A stretch of DNA of 64,000 bases from Streptomyces sp. NBC_01016 (GCF_026341035.1 NZ_JAPEOQ010000002.1:2976001-3040000), one strand, 5' to 3'; shown: positions 54,394 to 63,232, counted from the first letter of the stretch. Made by a program: numbers and translations. The notes: a model not told the origin generated them from the letters alone.

Positions 54394-55506
54394 ATGAAGA
54401 TCACCGACATCACGCTCGACCACCTGCGGCTCGAACTCGACCCGCCGTTCCGTGCGGCCTGGGACCCGGACCCGCGGCGGCACTTCGACGCGACCATCGT
54501 GCGGGTGCACACCGACGAGGGTGTCACCGGCATCGGCTCGGGTGACACCATGGACGGCTTCGACGCCTTCCGGCACCTCTTCATCGGCCAGGACCCGCTG
54601 CACATCTCCCGGCACGTGAAGGCGATCGAGACGGCGAACTTCCACGGCGGCCACTACTGGCCGCTCGAAGCCGCCCTGTGGGACATCGTCGGCAAGGTGC
54701 ACGGCCGGCCCGTGTCCGAGCTGTTCGGCAATGCCACCAAGCGCCTGCCCGCCTATGCCTCGTCGGGGGAGCTGAAATCCCCGGAGGAGCGCGTGGCCAC
54801 CGCCCTGAAGGTGCGTGAGGCCGGCTTCAAGGCGATGAAGATACGGATCGACCGCAACCGGGTCGGCGAGGGCATCGCGGCCGTACGCGCGGTGCGCGAG
54901 GAACTGGGCGAGGACTTCGACATCATGGTCGACCTCAACCAGTCCTGGCGAATGGCCGGCGACACGGCGGACGCGACCGACCTCGCACGCACCCGCAAGA
55001 CCGTCGCGCGCCTCGCCGAGCTGGACGTGTTCTGGGTCGAGGAACCGCTGCCGTACGCGGATCTCGAAGGCTTCAAGCGGCTGCGTGCGGAGAACCCGGG
55101 CGTGCGCATCGCGGCGGGGGAGATGCACCACTCGACCACCGAACTGCTCCGCTACCTCGAAGAGGACGCGCTGGACATCTACCAGATGGACGTCGTCCTG
55201 GCCGTCGGCATGCACCGCGCACGCACCCTGGCCGAGGTGGCCCAGCTCAAGCACCGCCACTTCACCCCGCACAGCTGGACCAACGGCATCGGTGTCCTGG
55301 CGAACGTGCATGTCTCGGCAGGCGTCGGCGGCGGCCCCTACTTCGAGTTCCCCTTCGACCCACCGGGCTGGACCCCCGAGCGCCGCGACTTCATGCTCGC
55401 CGAGCCGGTGCGGGTGGACGCGGACGGGTGTGTGCGGGTGCCGGATGCGCCCGGGCTCGGTGTCGAGCTGGACGAGGACGCGGTGGAGCGGTGGCGGGTC
55501 GGCTAA
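54394..55506 (+). CDS. enolase-superfamily (mandelate racemase/MLE-type) enzyme
   Basis: A protein of 370 residues. The N-terminal capping domain is followed by a barrel with the general-base strand FKAMKIRI (K-x-R rather than the usual K-x-K) and metal ligands Asp in VDLNQSW, Glu in WVEEPLP and Glu in IAAGEM. His in FTPHSW acts as the opposite base. This pattern fits the mandelate racemase subgroup, which covers sugar-acid dehydratases and racemases. The substrate is unknown. AGAAAGAAG precedes the ATG; it is the second gene after the alpha/beta hydrolase. Confidence 0.88.
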   Translation: MKITDITLDHLRLELDPPFRAAWDPDPRRHFDATIVRVHTDEGVTGIGSGDTMDGFDAFRHLFIGQDPLHISRHVKAIETANFHGGHYWPLEAALWDIVGKVHGRPVSELFGNATKRLPAYASSGELKSPEERVATALKVREAGFKAMKIRIDRNRVGEGIAAVRAVREELGEDFDIMVDLNQSWRMAGDTADATDLARTRKTVARLAELDVFWVEEPLPYADLEGFKRLRAENPGVRIAAGEMHHSTTELLRYLEEDALDIYQMDVVLAVGMHRARTLAEVAQLKHRHFTPHSWTNGIGVLANVHVSAGVGGGPYFEFPFDPPGWTPERRDFMLAEPVRVDADGCVRVPDAPGLGVELDEDAVERWRVG

Positions 55507-55525
55507 GTGCGTCACCACTGGAGCC

Positions 55526-56965
55526 CTAGGCGTGCGGAATCGTGAGGCGGAACTGGGCGCCGCCACCCGGCGCGGGTTCGGCGACGAGGTCGGCGTGGTG
55601 TGCGTGCGCGATCTGGCGGGCCATGGCGAGGCCGAGGCCGGACCCGGGCAGGGCGCGGGCGCTGCGGGCGCGGTAGAAGCGGTCGAAGACGTAGGGCAGA
55701 TCCTGTTCGGAGATGCCGGGGCCGTGGTCGCGGACGGTCAGCTCCAGGGTGTCCGACACGGAGGTGAGCGTGACCCCGACGGGGCGGCCCGGCGGGCTGA
55801 ACTTGGCCGCGTTGTCCAGCAGGCTCGACAGCAGCCGTGACAGCCGCGCCGGCACACCTGCGACGGTGGCGGTGCGCGCCTCGGGGGCGATCGACAGGGT
55901 GAGCGGGGTGGCCGGCCAATGGCCGCGTGCCGTCTCGACGGTGTGCGTCACGATGTCCGCGAGACGTACCTCCTCGATCAGCGGGTCCGGTTCCTCGTTC
56001 CGGGCCAGCTCGACCAGGTCGTTGACGAGGAGGGTGACCTCGCGCAGCTGGCGGCCCAGCGCGCCGGCCGCGCGCTCGCGCTGGGCGTCGCTGAGGCGGG
56101 AACTCCTGGTGAGCAGTTCGGCGTTGGTGCGCAGCGCGGTCAGCGGGGTGCGCAGTTCGTGGGAGGCGTCGGCGACCAGGCGGCGCTGCGCGCCGATCGA
56201 CTTCTCCAGCTCGTCGAGCATGGTGTTGAAGGAGGCGGCGAGACGGGTGATCTCGTCGTCCTGGCCGGCGCGTTCCGGCGGCAGCTCGATGCGGTGCCGG
56301 GCATCGCGCGTGGCGGCGATGCGTTCGGCCGTGGCGGTGAGCCTGCTGACGGGCGCGAGTCCCGTGCGCGATACCCAGGCACCGAGGGCGCCGGCCAGCA
56401 GCACACCGGCCACTCCCATGCCGCCGAGCAGCACCGCGGCCTGACGCACACCCCGGTCCACGGTGTCCGCCCGCACGGCGACTTGGAGGGCGCGTCCCTC
56501 GGGCAGCGGTGTCGTGAGCATCCTGGCCCGGTGACCTGACAGCCTCAACTCGCTGTAGTACGGCCCCCGTTCGCCGGAGGCCACCTCGCGCGTGGAGTCG
56601 GTGACCGGCAGGAGGTACGGCTGCGTCGGGTCGTCGTCCGGCTGCGCGGGGACCAGCTGCGCGCAGGCCGGGGCGGCGAGGTAGCGGCACTGGCCCTGCA
56701 CCACACCCGAGGGCTCGTGGCCGTACTGCTGGGTGGCCAGCCGAGCGGACTGCGTCAGGTGCAGGTCGAGCTGGTGCAGCAGCTGATGACGGATCACCAC
56801 GAAGCTGCCGGCGCACAGGCCGACGGCCGCGGCGGCCACGGCCGCGGCGGCGGCGAGGGTCAGTCGGGTGCGCAGGGGACGGCGGCGCATCCAGCGGGCA
56901 TGTCTGCGCCCGCCCTTCGGCAGCGGCCGGGACTGCGGTTCCGTGCTCTGCGGTTCCGTGCTCAC
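55526..56965 (-). CDS. sensor histidine kinase
   Basis: A 479-residue kinase. Membrane helix 1 is at about residues 35-60 and an extracellular sensor of about 115 residues with two Cys (CRYLAAPAC) comes next. Helix 2 is at about 180-205, followed by HAMP, the H-box DASHELRTPLTALR, N-box LLSSLLDNAAKFS and G-boxes DHGPGIS and GSGLGLAMARQ. The GTG start overlaps the response-regulator stop as GTGA. The paired cysteines could sense redox or form a disulfide outside the cell. Confidence 0.92.
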   Translation of the reverse strand: MSTEPQSTEPQSRPLPKGGRRHARWMRRRPLRTRLTLAAAAAVAAAAVGLCAGSFVVIRHQLLHQLDLHLTQSARLATQQYGHEPSGVVQGQCRYLAAPACAQLVPAQPDDDPTQPYLLPVTDSTREVASGERGPYYSELRLSGHRARMLTTPLPEGRALQVAVRADTVDRGVRQAAVLLGGMGVAGVLLAGALGAWVSRTGLAPVSRLTATAERIAATRDARHRIELPPERAGQDDEITRLAASFNTMLDELEKSIGAQRRLVADASHELRTPLTALRTNAELLTRSSRLSDAQRERAAGALGRQLREVTLLVNDLVELARNEEPDPLIEEVRLADIVTHTVETARGHWPATPLTLSIAPEARTATVAGVPARLSRLLSSLLDNAAKFSPPGRPVGVTLTSVSDTLELTVRDHGPGISEQDLPYVFDRFYRARSARALPGSGLGLAMARQIAHAHHADLVAEPAPGGGAQFRLTIPHA

Positions 56966-57669
56966 GCCAGGTCCAGCCGGTAGCCGACGCCATGTGCCGT
57001 GTGGACGAGCCGTGGCTCGCCGTCGGCCTCCAGTTTGCGGCGCAGATACCCGACGTAGACGGCGAGGGAGTTGGAGTCGGGACCGAAGTCGCGGCCCCAC
57101 ACCCGCTCCATGATCGTCTCGCGGGGGAGTACCTGCCCGGGGTGGCGCAGCAGCAGCTCGAGGAGGGAGAACTCGGTGCGGCTGAACTCGATGACACGTG
57201 TGCCGCGCCGCCCGCTCCGGCTGGCCGGGTCGACGACGAGGTCGGCGAAGCCCAGCGTCGTCGACGACTCCTCGGGCGCGGCGCTGCGACGCAGCAGGGC
57301 CCGGATCCGTGCCACCAGCTCGTCAAGCGCGAACGGTTTGACCAGGTAGTCGTCGGCCCCCGCCTCCAGGCCGTCCACCCGCTCGCTCACCGAGCCCAGC
57401 GCCGTGAGCACCAGGACCGGCGTGCGATCGCCGAGCGCCCGCAGGCGGCGGCAGACCGCGAGGCCGTCCATGCCAGGGAGCATGACGTCGAGCACCATGG
57501 CGTCCGGCTCCCAGGCGGCGAGGGCCGAGAGCGCCGCGAGGCCGTCCTCCGCCCCGCGCACCTCATAGCCCTCGACCGTGAGTCCGTCCTCGACGGCGTA
57601 CCGCACCTCCGGCTCGTCGTCCACCACCAGAACCTTCGGTGCGTTCGTGCACCCGTCGGCCGCGTTCAT
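56962..57669 (-). CDS. OmpR/PhoB-family response regulator
   Basis: A 235-residue regulator. The receiver domain carries the acidic pair VVDDEP, phosphorylation site Asp61 in VLDVMLPG and Lys in LVKPF. The C-terminal winged helix carries FSRTEFSLLELLLRHPGQVLPRETIMERVWG and a VYVGYLRRKLEADG recognition region. It is translationally coupled to the kinase. A direct repeat of TCTTAGA 24 bases upstream of the start is a likely binding site, shared with the divergent murG-like gene. Confidence 0.94.
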   Translation of the reverse strand: MNAADGCTNAPKVLVVDDEPEVRYAVEDGLTVEGYEVRGAEDGLAALSALAAWEPDAMVLDVMLPGMDGLAVCRRLRALGDRTPVLVLTALGSVSERVDGLEAGADDYLVKPFALDELVARIRALLRRSAAPEESSTTLGFADLVVDPASRSGRRGTRVIEFSRTEFSLLELLLRHPGQVLPRETIMERVWGRDFGPDSNSLAVYVGYLRRKLEADGEPRLVHTAHGVGYRLDLA

Positions 57670-57692
57670 GGGGACAGCCTGCCAAAACCTGG

Positions 57693-57710
57693 TCTTAGAA
57701 AGTTCTTAGA
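57693..57710. promoter_or_regulatory. TCTTAGA direct repeat, likely response-regulator box
   Basis: TCTTAGA at 57693-57699 and again at 57704-57710 are spaced 11 bases apart, one helical turn, as is usual for OmpR-family dimers. The pair lies in the 63-base gap between the response-regulator and murG-like genes. Confidence 0.65.
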
Positions 57711-57732
57711 GCGCGCCAGCAGTGTGACGGCC

Positions 57733-58926
57733 ATGAGGACACAGCGAACATCCCATGGCCGGCTGTCGGTGGTGATCGGCGCGGGCGGCACGGGTGGACA
57801 CATCTATCCGGGGCTCGCGCTGGCGGACGCGCTGCGGCGCGCCGTGCCCGACGCCGAGATCTCCTTCGTCGGCACCGAGCGCGGCCTGGAGACCCGGCTC
57901 ATCCCGGAGGCCGGGTACCGCCTGCACACCGTCGACATGATCCCCTTCGACCCGTCGCTGGGTGCCCGGCGGTTCCTGCTGCCCGCCGCGCTGGTCAAGT
58001 CCGGCGCCCAGGCCAAGTCGGTGCTGCGTGCGCAGCGGGCACAGGTCGCCGTCGGCATGGGCGGGTACCCGAGCGCCCCGGTGATCGTCGGAGCGCGGAT
58101 GGCCGGGCTGCCCAGCGTCATCCACGAATCCAACGCGGTGCCCGGGCGGGCCAACCGGTTCGCCGCGCTGCTCACCGACCAGATCACGCTGGCCTTCGAG
58201 GAGAGCCGGGCACATCTCGCCGGCAGCCGGCACGCCGACGTCGTGGGCATGCCGATCGCCTCGGAACTCGCCGCGCTGGACCGGCCCCGGCTGCGCGACG
58301 ACGCCCGGCGGGCCCTGGGGGTCCCTGCCCACGGACGGCTCCTGCTGATCAACGGCGGCAGCCTCGGCGCCGCCCGGCTCACCGCGGCCGCCGCCGACCT
58401 AGCTCGGCGTTGGCGGGACCGCACCGGCGTCCACCTGCTGATCAAGACCGGACCCGCGGCTCTGGAGGACATCCGCCGGCGACTCGTCGAGACCGGCGGG
58501 GACCGCGTGGCGACCGCCGTGCCCTACCTCGACCGCATGGACCTGGCGTACGCGGCCGCCGACCTGGCCGTGTGCCGCGCCGGGTCCGCGACCGTCGCCG
58601 AACTCGCGACCACCCGCACCCCCGCCGTCCTGGTGCCCTACCCCTACGCGCCGGGCGACCACCAGACGCACAACGCGCGGGTCCTCACCGACGTCGGCGC
58701 GGGACTCCTGCTGCCTGACGCGGACACGGACGCCGCCAGCCTGGCCGCTCTCGTCGAGCCACTGCTGGCCGAACCGTCCCGGCTGGCCGCCATGTCGGCC
58801 GCCGCGCACCCCGGCCGACACGGGCGGGCGGCCGACCTGCTGGCCGCCCACGTCCTGCGCCTGGCCGGTCGCCCTGGCACCCACCCCACCACTCTTCCCG
58901 CACCCCACACGGAGATCGCCATATGA
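57733..58926 (+). CDS. murG: MurG-family N-acetylglucosaminyltransferase (likely second copy)
   Basis: A 397-residue GT28 enzyme. MurG adds GlcNAc to lipid I to make lipid II. Family motifs are IGAGGTGGHIYPGLALADAL, GMGGYPSAPVIVGARMAGLPSVIHESNAVPGRANR, NGGSLGAARL and CRAGSATVAELATTRTPAVLVPYPYAPGDHQTHNA. It is not in a dcw cell-division cluster, so it is probably an extra, stress-regulated paralogue or a glycosyltransferase for another lipid-linked substrate. Its stop overlaps the next gene (ATGA). It is divergent from the two-component system. Confidence 0.9.
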   Translation: MRTQRTSHGRLSVVIGAGGTGGHIYPGLALADALRRAVPDAEISFVGTERGLETRLIPEAGYRLHTVDMIPFDPSLGARRFLLPAALVKSGAQAKSVLRAQRAQVAVGMGGYPSAPVIVGARMAGLPSVIHESNAVPGRANRFAALLTDQITLAFEESRAHLAGSRHADVVGMPIASELAALDRPRLRDDARRALGVPAHGRLLLINGGSLGAARLTAAAADLARRWRDRTGVHLLIKTGPAALEDIRRRLVETGGDRVATAVPYLDRMDLAYAAADLAVCRAGSATVAELATTRTPAVLVPYPYAPGDHQTHNARVLTDVGAGLLLPDADTDAASLAALVEPLLAEPSRLAAMSAAAHPGRHGRAADLLAAHVLRLAGRPGTHPTTLPAPHTEIAI

Positions 58927-59954
58927 CCACCAACACCCACCACACCGCCGCTGCCGCCGACTTCGACTGGACCGGCCGCACGGTGCTTGTCACCGGAGCC
59001 GAAGGCTTCATCGGCTCCACCCTCGTCGACCTCCTCGTCGCCCGCGGGGCGAAGGTCCGCGCCTTCGTCCACTACAAGCCGTACGGCGAGAAGGGCAATC
59101 TCGCCCCCTATCTCGGTGCCACCCACGGTCCCGTCGAGATGATCGCCGGTGACGTCCGGGACGCCGGTCGGGTCATGGACGCCGTCGAGGGCTGCGACAC
59201 CGTCTTCCACCTCGCCGCGCTCATCGGCATCCCCTACAGCTACGACTCACCCGGCGCGTACGTGCAGACGAACGTCGTCGGCACCGAGAACGTGGCCGAG
59301 GCCTGCCGCAGGCACCAGGTGCGCCGCCTGATCCACACCTCCACGAGCGAGGTCTACGGCACCGCCCTCACCGCCCCGATCAGCGAGGCGCACCCGCTCC
59401 AGCCGCAGTCCCCGTACTCCGCCTCGAAGATCGGCGCGGACATGATGGCCCTGTCGCACTGGCACGCCTTCGAGCTGCCGGTGACGGTGGTGCGCCCGTT
59501 CAACACGTACGGCCCCCGGCAGTCGGCGCGCGCCGTCATCCCCACCATCCTCGCCCAACTGCACGCCGGCCGACGCCAGATCAAGCTCGGCTCCCTCACC
59601 CCCACGCGCGACTTCACCTACGTCACCGACACCGCCCGCGGCTTCCTGGCCATGGCCGCCTGCGACGCGGCCCTGGGCCACAGCGTCAACCTCGGCACCG
59701 GCCAGGAGATCGCCATCGGGGACCTCGCCAAGGCGCTGATCAACGCCTCGGGCCGGGACGCCGAGGTCGTCGTCGACCGGAGCCGGCTGCGCCCGTCGGG
59801 CAGCGAGGTGCACCGGCTGCTGTCCGACAACTCCCGCGCCCGGGATTGGGCGGGGTGGGAGCCGGAGGTCGCGCTGGACGAGGGGCTGCGCCGCACTTCC
59901 GACTGGGTCGCGGAGAACCTGCACCTGTTCGCGGCCGACCGCTACCAGGTCTGA
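58923..59954 (+). CDS. SDR sugar-nucleotide 4,6-dehydratase/epimerase (LegB-like)
   Basis: A 343-residue extended short-chain dehydrogenase with the NAD motif VLVTGAEGFIGS and catalytic Thr-Ser-Thr/Tyr/Lys in HTSTSEVYG and SPYSASKIGAD. The segments IPYSYDSPGAYVQTNVVGT and RPFNTYGPRQSARAVIPTIL match the group of LegB-type UDP-GlcNAc 4,6-dehydratases used for legionaminic-acid-like sugars. It is translationally coupled to the MurG paralogue, which suggests a modified amino-sugar placed on a lipid carrier. No other legionaminic pathway genes are in view. Confidence 0.88.
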   Translation: MTTNTHHTAAAADFDWTGRTVLVTGAEGFIGSTLVDLLVARGAKVRAFVHYKPYGEKGNLAPYLGATHGPVEMIAGDVRDAGRVMDAVEGCDTVFHLAALIGIPYSYDSPGAYVQTNVVGTENVAEACRRHQVRRLIHTSTSEVYGTALTAPISEAHPLQPQSPYSASKIGADMMALSHWHAFELPVTVVRPFNTYGPRQSARAVIPTILAQLHAGRRQIKLGSLTPTRDFTYVTDTARGFLAMAACDAALGHSVNLGTGQEIAIGDLAKALINASGRDAEVVVDRSRLRPSGSEVHRLLSDNSRARDWAGWEPEVALDEGLRRTSDWVAENLHLFAADRYQV

Positions 59955-59962
59955 CCGACGGA

Positions 59963-60343
59963 TCAGGAGGCGGCCGACGTTGAAGTGTCGGGGGCCGGGA
60001 CGACGCTGAGGCCACGGTGGCGGATCCGGTCACGGCCCCACTCCCCGAGCGGCAGCAGCGCCTCGTTGAGCGCCGCGCCCGACTCGGTCAGCGCGTACTC
60101 CACCTTCGGCGGCACCTCCGCGTAGACCGTGCGGAGCACGAGGCCGTCCTCTTCCATCTGGCGCAGATGCTGGGTCAGCATCTTCTCGCTCACGCCCGTC
60201 AGCGCACGGCGCAGTTCGGCGAAGCGCCGGACGCCGTGCGCGTGCAGCTCCCAGAGGACAAGGCCCTTCCACTTTCCGCTGACGACGTCGAGTGCGGCGT
60301 CGATACCGCAGATGTAAGGGCCGTTGCGGGGCGCCTTCGCCAT
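59963..60343 (-). CDS. HxlR-family regulator
   Basis: A 126-residue winged-helix regulator with the HxlR pattern ICGIDAALDVVSGKWKGLVLWELH, RFAELRRALTGVSEKMLTQHLRQMEEDGLV and YALTESG. The single Cys near the N-terminus is the usual sensor position for electrophile- or redox-responsive members. The start at 60343 has GGAGG upstream; a start at 60376 would run into the repeat region. It is divergent from the two imine-reductase-like genes. Confidence 0.9.
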   Translation of the reverse strand: MAKAPRNGPYICGIDAALDVVSGKWKGLVLWELHAHGVRRFAELRRALTGVSEKMLTQHLRQMEEDGLVLRTVYAEVPPKVEYALTESGAALNEALLPLGEWGRDRIRHRGLSVVPAPDTSTSAAS

Positions 60344-60364
60344 GTCCTGCAGCCTCCGGTCTCT

Positions 60365-60422
60365 GCTTGCATACAAAGCTTGCTTACAAAAAGGTAAGTA
60401 CCGCAGTAAATAGTGGGTACTT
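60365..60422. promoter_or_regulatory. tandem and inverted repeats in HxlR/IRED promoter
   Basis: Two adjoining 13-base copies, GCTTGCATACAAA (60365-60377) and GCTTGCTTACAAA (60378-60390), differ at one base. They are followed by the inverted pair AAGTACC (60396-60402) and GGTACTT (60416-60422). All lie in the 104-base gap between the divergent genes, which is AT-rich for the window, and are likely HxlR binding sites. Confidence 0.7.
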
Positions 60423-60447
60423 CCGCGACGATACCGCCTTGCGCAGC

Positions 60448-61389
60448 ATGGTCGTCGTGTCCGAACCCACTAGAAAACCAGTCCAGTTGACCGACGTCAG
60501 CATGCTCGGCCTCGGCGCGATGGGCAGCGCGCTGGCGGCCGCGCTGCTCGACGCCGGACGCTCCGTGACCGTCTGGAACCGAACCCCTGGCCGTGCCGCA
60601 GAGTTGATGACCCGCGGAGCCCGTGGCGCGGGCGCGGTCGGTGAGGCCGTGACGGCGAGCCCGGTCGTCGTCTGCCTGCTCAAGTACGACTCGGTCCGGG
60701 ACACCCTCGGCCCGGTCGCCGACGAGCTGCGCGGTCGCACCCTGCTCAACGTCACGACCACCACGCCGAACGAGTCCCGCCAACTCGCCGCCTGGGCCGC
60801 CGAGTTCGGTGTCACCTATCTCGACGGCGCCATCATGGCCGTACCCGCCATGATCGGAACCCGCGAGGGCCAGATCTTCTACAGCGGCTCGCGGAAGGCC
60901 TACGACACCCTCCTGCCGACCCTCGACGTCTGGGCCACGAGCGAGTTCCACGGCGAGGACGCCGGCCGGGCGTCGCTGGTGGACCTGGCGATGCTGTCGG
61001 GGATGTACCAGATGTTCGCGGGCTTCATCCACGGTGCGGCGATGGTCGCCCCCATGGGGATGAGCGCGTCCGACTTCGCCGCCCGGCAGGCCCCGTTCCT
61101 GGCCGCCATGACCCACGGACTCGCCGGCTTCGCGGAGATCGTCGACGGCGGCGACTACGCCGTCCCCGGCCAGCAGAGCCTGGACTTCTCCGACCTGTCG
61201 CACATCGTGCGGGCCAGCGAGGAGCAGGGCGTCGACGCCGCCCCGATCGCCGGGGTCCAGGCGCTGATCAGCCGACAGATCGATGCGGGTCACGGCCGGG
61301 AGGGGTTCGCGCGGATCTACGAGAGCCTGCGCGCCGCCCGTCCCACCACCCGCCCCACTACCCGCCCCGAGGAAGGAACCGCAGCATGA
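60448..61389 (+). CDS. imine-reductase-family NADPH oxidoreductase (Asp type)
   Basis: A 313-residue protein of the beta-hydroxyacid dehydrogenase / imine reductase superfamily. The Rossmann motif is MLGLGAMGSALAAALLDAG and the NADPH-selecting VWNRTPGRA follows the second strand. The long interdomain helix carries HGEDAGRASLVDLAM, with Asp179 at the catalytic position, as in the R-selective group. It reduces cyclic imines or related C=N bonds; the natural substrate is unknown. Its stop overlaps the next paralogue's start (ATGA). A GTG at 60457 is an alternative start. Confidence 0.88.
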   Translation: MVVVSEPTRKPVQLTDVSMLGLGAMGSALAAALLDAGRSVTVWNRTPGRAAELMTRGARGAGAVGEAVTASPVVVCLLKYDSVRDTLGPVADELRGRTLLNVTTTTPNESRQLAAWAAEFGVTYLDGAIMAVPAMIGTREGQIFYSGSRKAYDTLLPTLDVWATSEFHGEDAGRASLVDLAMLSGMYQMFAGFIHGAAMVAPMGMSASDFAARQAPFLAAMTHGLAGFAEIVDGGDYAVPGQQSLDFSDLSHIVRASEEQGVDAAPIAGVQALISRQIDAGHGREGFARIYESLRAARPTTRPTTRPEEGTAA

Positions 61390-62273
61390 GTACCACCCCC
61401 GTCACCCTGATCGGTCTCGGCCCGATGGGCCAGGCCATGGTCCGGGCGCTGCTCGCGGCCGGCCACCCCGTGACCGTCTGGAACCGCACTGCCGCCCGCG
61501 CCGACGGCCTCGTGTCCGACGGCGCCACCCTGGCCGCCTCGCCCGCCGACGCGGTCGCCGCGAGTGAACTGGTCATCCTCAGCCTCACCGACTACCAGGC
61601 GATGTACGACATCCTCGGCGGCGCGACCGCTGAGCTGGCCGGCCGCACGATCGTCAACCTGAGCTCGGACACCCCCGACCGGGCCCGCGAGGCCGCGGCC
61701 TGGGCGGCGTCGCACGGGGCGAAGTTCCTGACCGGCGGCGTGATGGTGCCCGCGGAGATGGTGGGGACCGAGGCGGCGTACGTGTACTACAGCGGACCGC
61801 CCGAGGTCCTCGAGGCGCACCGCCCGGCGCTGGCCCGCATCGGGGCGCCGCGCCATCTCGGCGAGGACGCGGGCCTGGCGCAGTTGATGTACCTGGCACA
61901 CCTCGACGTATTCCTGACGAGTCTGTCGGCGCTGCTGCACGGCACCGCGCTGCTGGGCTCGGCCGGGATCAGCGCGACGGCGGCGATCCCGGAGCTGATG
62001 TCGACGCTGACCGGCATCCCGGCCATGATCGAGGCCGGCGGGGACATCGGCGCGCAGATCGACTCCGGTGAGCATCCGGGACACCTGAGCACGGTGACCA
62101 TGATGGGCGCGACCGCGGACCACATCGCCGCCACCAGCGCCACCGCCGGGGTCGACCTCGCCCTTCCCCGCGCCGTCCAGGCGCACTACCGCCGCGCGAT
62201 CGCCGACGGCCACGGGAAGGACAACTGGACGCGCATCGTCGACGGGATCCGGGCCCCGCGAGCGACACCGTAG
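61386..62273 (+). CDS. imine-reductase-family NADPH oxidoreductase (Tyr type)
   Basis: A 295-residue paralogue of the preceding gene, with LIGLGPMGQAMVRALLAAG and VWNRTAARA for NADPH. At the catalytic helix it reads LGEDAGLAQLMYLAH, with Tyr169 where the first copy has Asp, as in the S-selective imine reductases. It has a good ribosome site (GAGGAAGGAA) of its own besides the 4-base overlap. The two are likely co-expressed under the divergent HxlR protein. Confidence 0.88.
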   Translation: MSTTPVTLIGLGPMGQAMVRALLAAGHPVTVWNRTAARADGLVSDGATLAASPADAVAASELVILSLTDYQAMYDILGGATAELAGRTIVNLSSDTPDRAREAAAWAASHGAKFLTGGVMVPAEMVGTEAAYVYYSGPPEVLEAHRPALARIGAPRHLGEDAGLAQLMYLAHLDVFLTSLSALLHGTALLGSAGISATAAIPELMSTLTGIPAMIEAGGDIGAQIDSGEHPGHLSTVTMMGATADHIAATSATAGVDLALPRAVQAHYRRAIADGHGKDNWTRIVDGIRAPRATP

Positions 62274-62330
62274 CCGGGTCAACGAGGCGTGGCTGATGGC
62301 GAGTTCGGTCGCGGCAGCGTGTCGATAGGT

Positions 62331-63185
62331 TCAGGCGCTTCCAGCCGAATCCTCACCGGCCAGGAACGGACGCAGCAGAGCCAGCAGGGCGTCTGGCCGG
62401 TGCAGCGGGATGATGTGGCCGCAGTCCTCGATGAGGTGCCCGGTGAGATCGTCGGTGACGGGGCGGAGTTGGCGTTCCAGGGCTGAGCCGACCGGCTGCG
62501 CGCCCAGCGCCATCGTCGGCACCGTCAGGCGGGCCGCGGCGACCGCGTCCTCGATCTGCGCCGCGCTCTCGGGCATGGCCCGGTAGTACGAGAACGCGCA
62601 GGTCAACGCCTGACGGCCGGTGTATGCGCGGACGAAGGCGTCCCGGACGGCGGGGCGCACGCCGTCGCCACCCGTGCCGGCGTGGAGGAACCAGTCGACG
62701 TACTCGGCTTCGTGGCCCTCCAGCACGGTCTCGGCCAGTCCGGGCGCGGCGGAGTGGAAGCCGAACCACCACGGCGGACCGCCGGCGAGGAACTCCTCGG
62801 CGCCGGGCAGTCCGCCCAGCAGTGACTCCATGACGACCAGGCGGCGGACGAGGTCGGGGCGGCGCAGGGCGAGGAGGAAGGCCGGCGGGGTACCGGCGTC
62901 GATGCCCACCACCGCGGCCGAGGACACACCGAGCGCACCGAGAAGCGCGGCGGCGTCCTCGGCCAGGGTGCCTGCGTCGTACCCGGATTCGGCCCTGCTG
63001 CTCGCGCCGAACCCGCGCAGGTCCGGGGCGATGACGCGGTAACGGTCGGACAGATCGGCCATGACGTCCGTCCACAGCTCCCAGGTGTGCGGGAAGCCGT
63101 GCAGCAGCAGGACGGCGGGTCCCGAACCGGCAAGGGCGACGTTGAGTTCGACACCGTTGACGGAGATGCGTCGGAGCTCGGGCAC
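62331..63185 (-). CDS. alpha/beta hydrolase, epoxide-hydrolase/dehalogenase-like
   Basis: A protein of 284 residues. It has HGFPHTWELWTDVM (oxyanion region), the nucleophile Asp in VGIDAGTPP, and His in EDCGHIIPLHRPD. The Asp nucleophile groups it with epoxide hydrolases and haloalkane or haloacetate dehalogenases, although the usual Gly after the nucleophile region is shifted. It starts with GTG, GGAG 10 bases upstream. It is divergent from an HxlR regulator. Confidence 0.88.
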   Translation of the reverse strand: MPELRRISVNGVELNVALAGSGPAVLLLHGFPHTWELWTDVMADLSDRYRVIAPDLRGFGASSRAESGYDAGTLAEDAAALLGALGVSSAAVVGIDAGTPPAFLLALRRPDLVRRLVVMESLLGGLPGAEEFLAGGPPWWFGFHSAAPGLAETVLEGHEAEYVDWFLHAGTGGDGVRPAVRDAFVRAYTGRQALTCAFSYYRAMPESAAQIEDAVAAARLTVPTMALGAQPVGSALERQLRPVTDDLTGHLIEDCGHIIPLHRPDALLALLRPFLAGEDSAGSA

Positions 63186-63232
63186 GGAGGGACTCCAAGG
63201 GCGGTGAGGGAGGCGTGGATGAGGGAGAGGCG

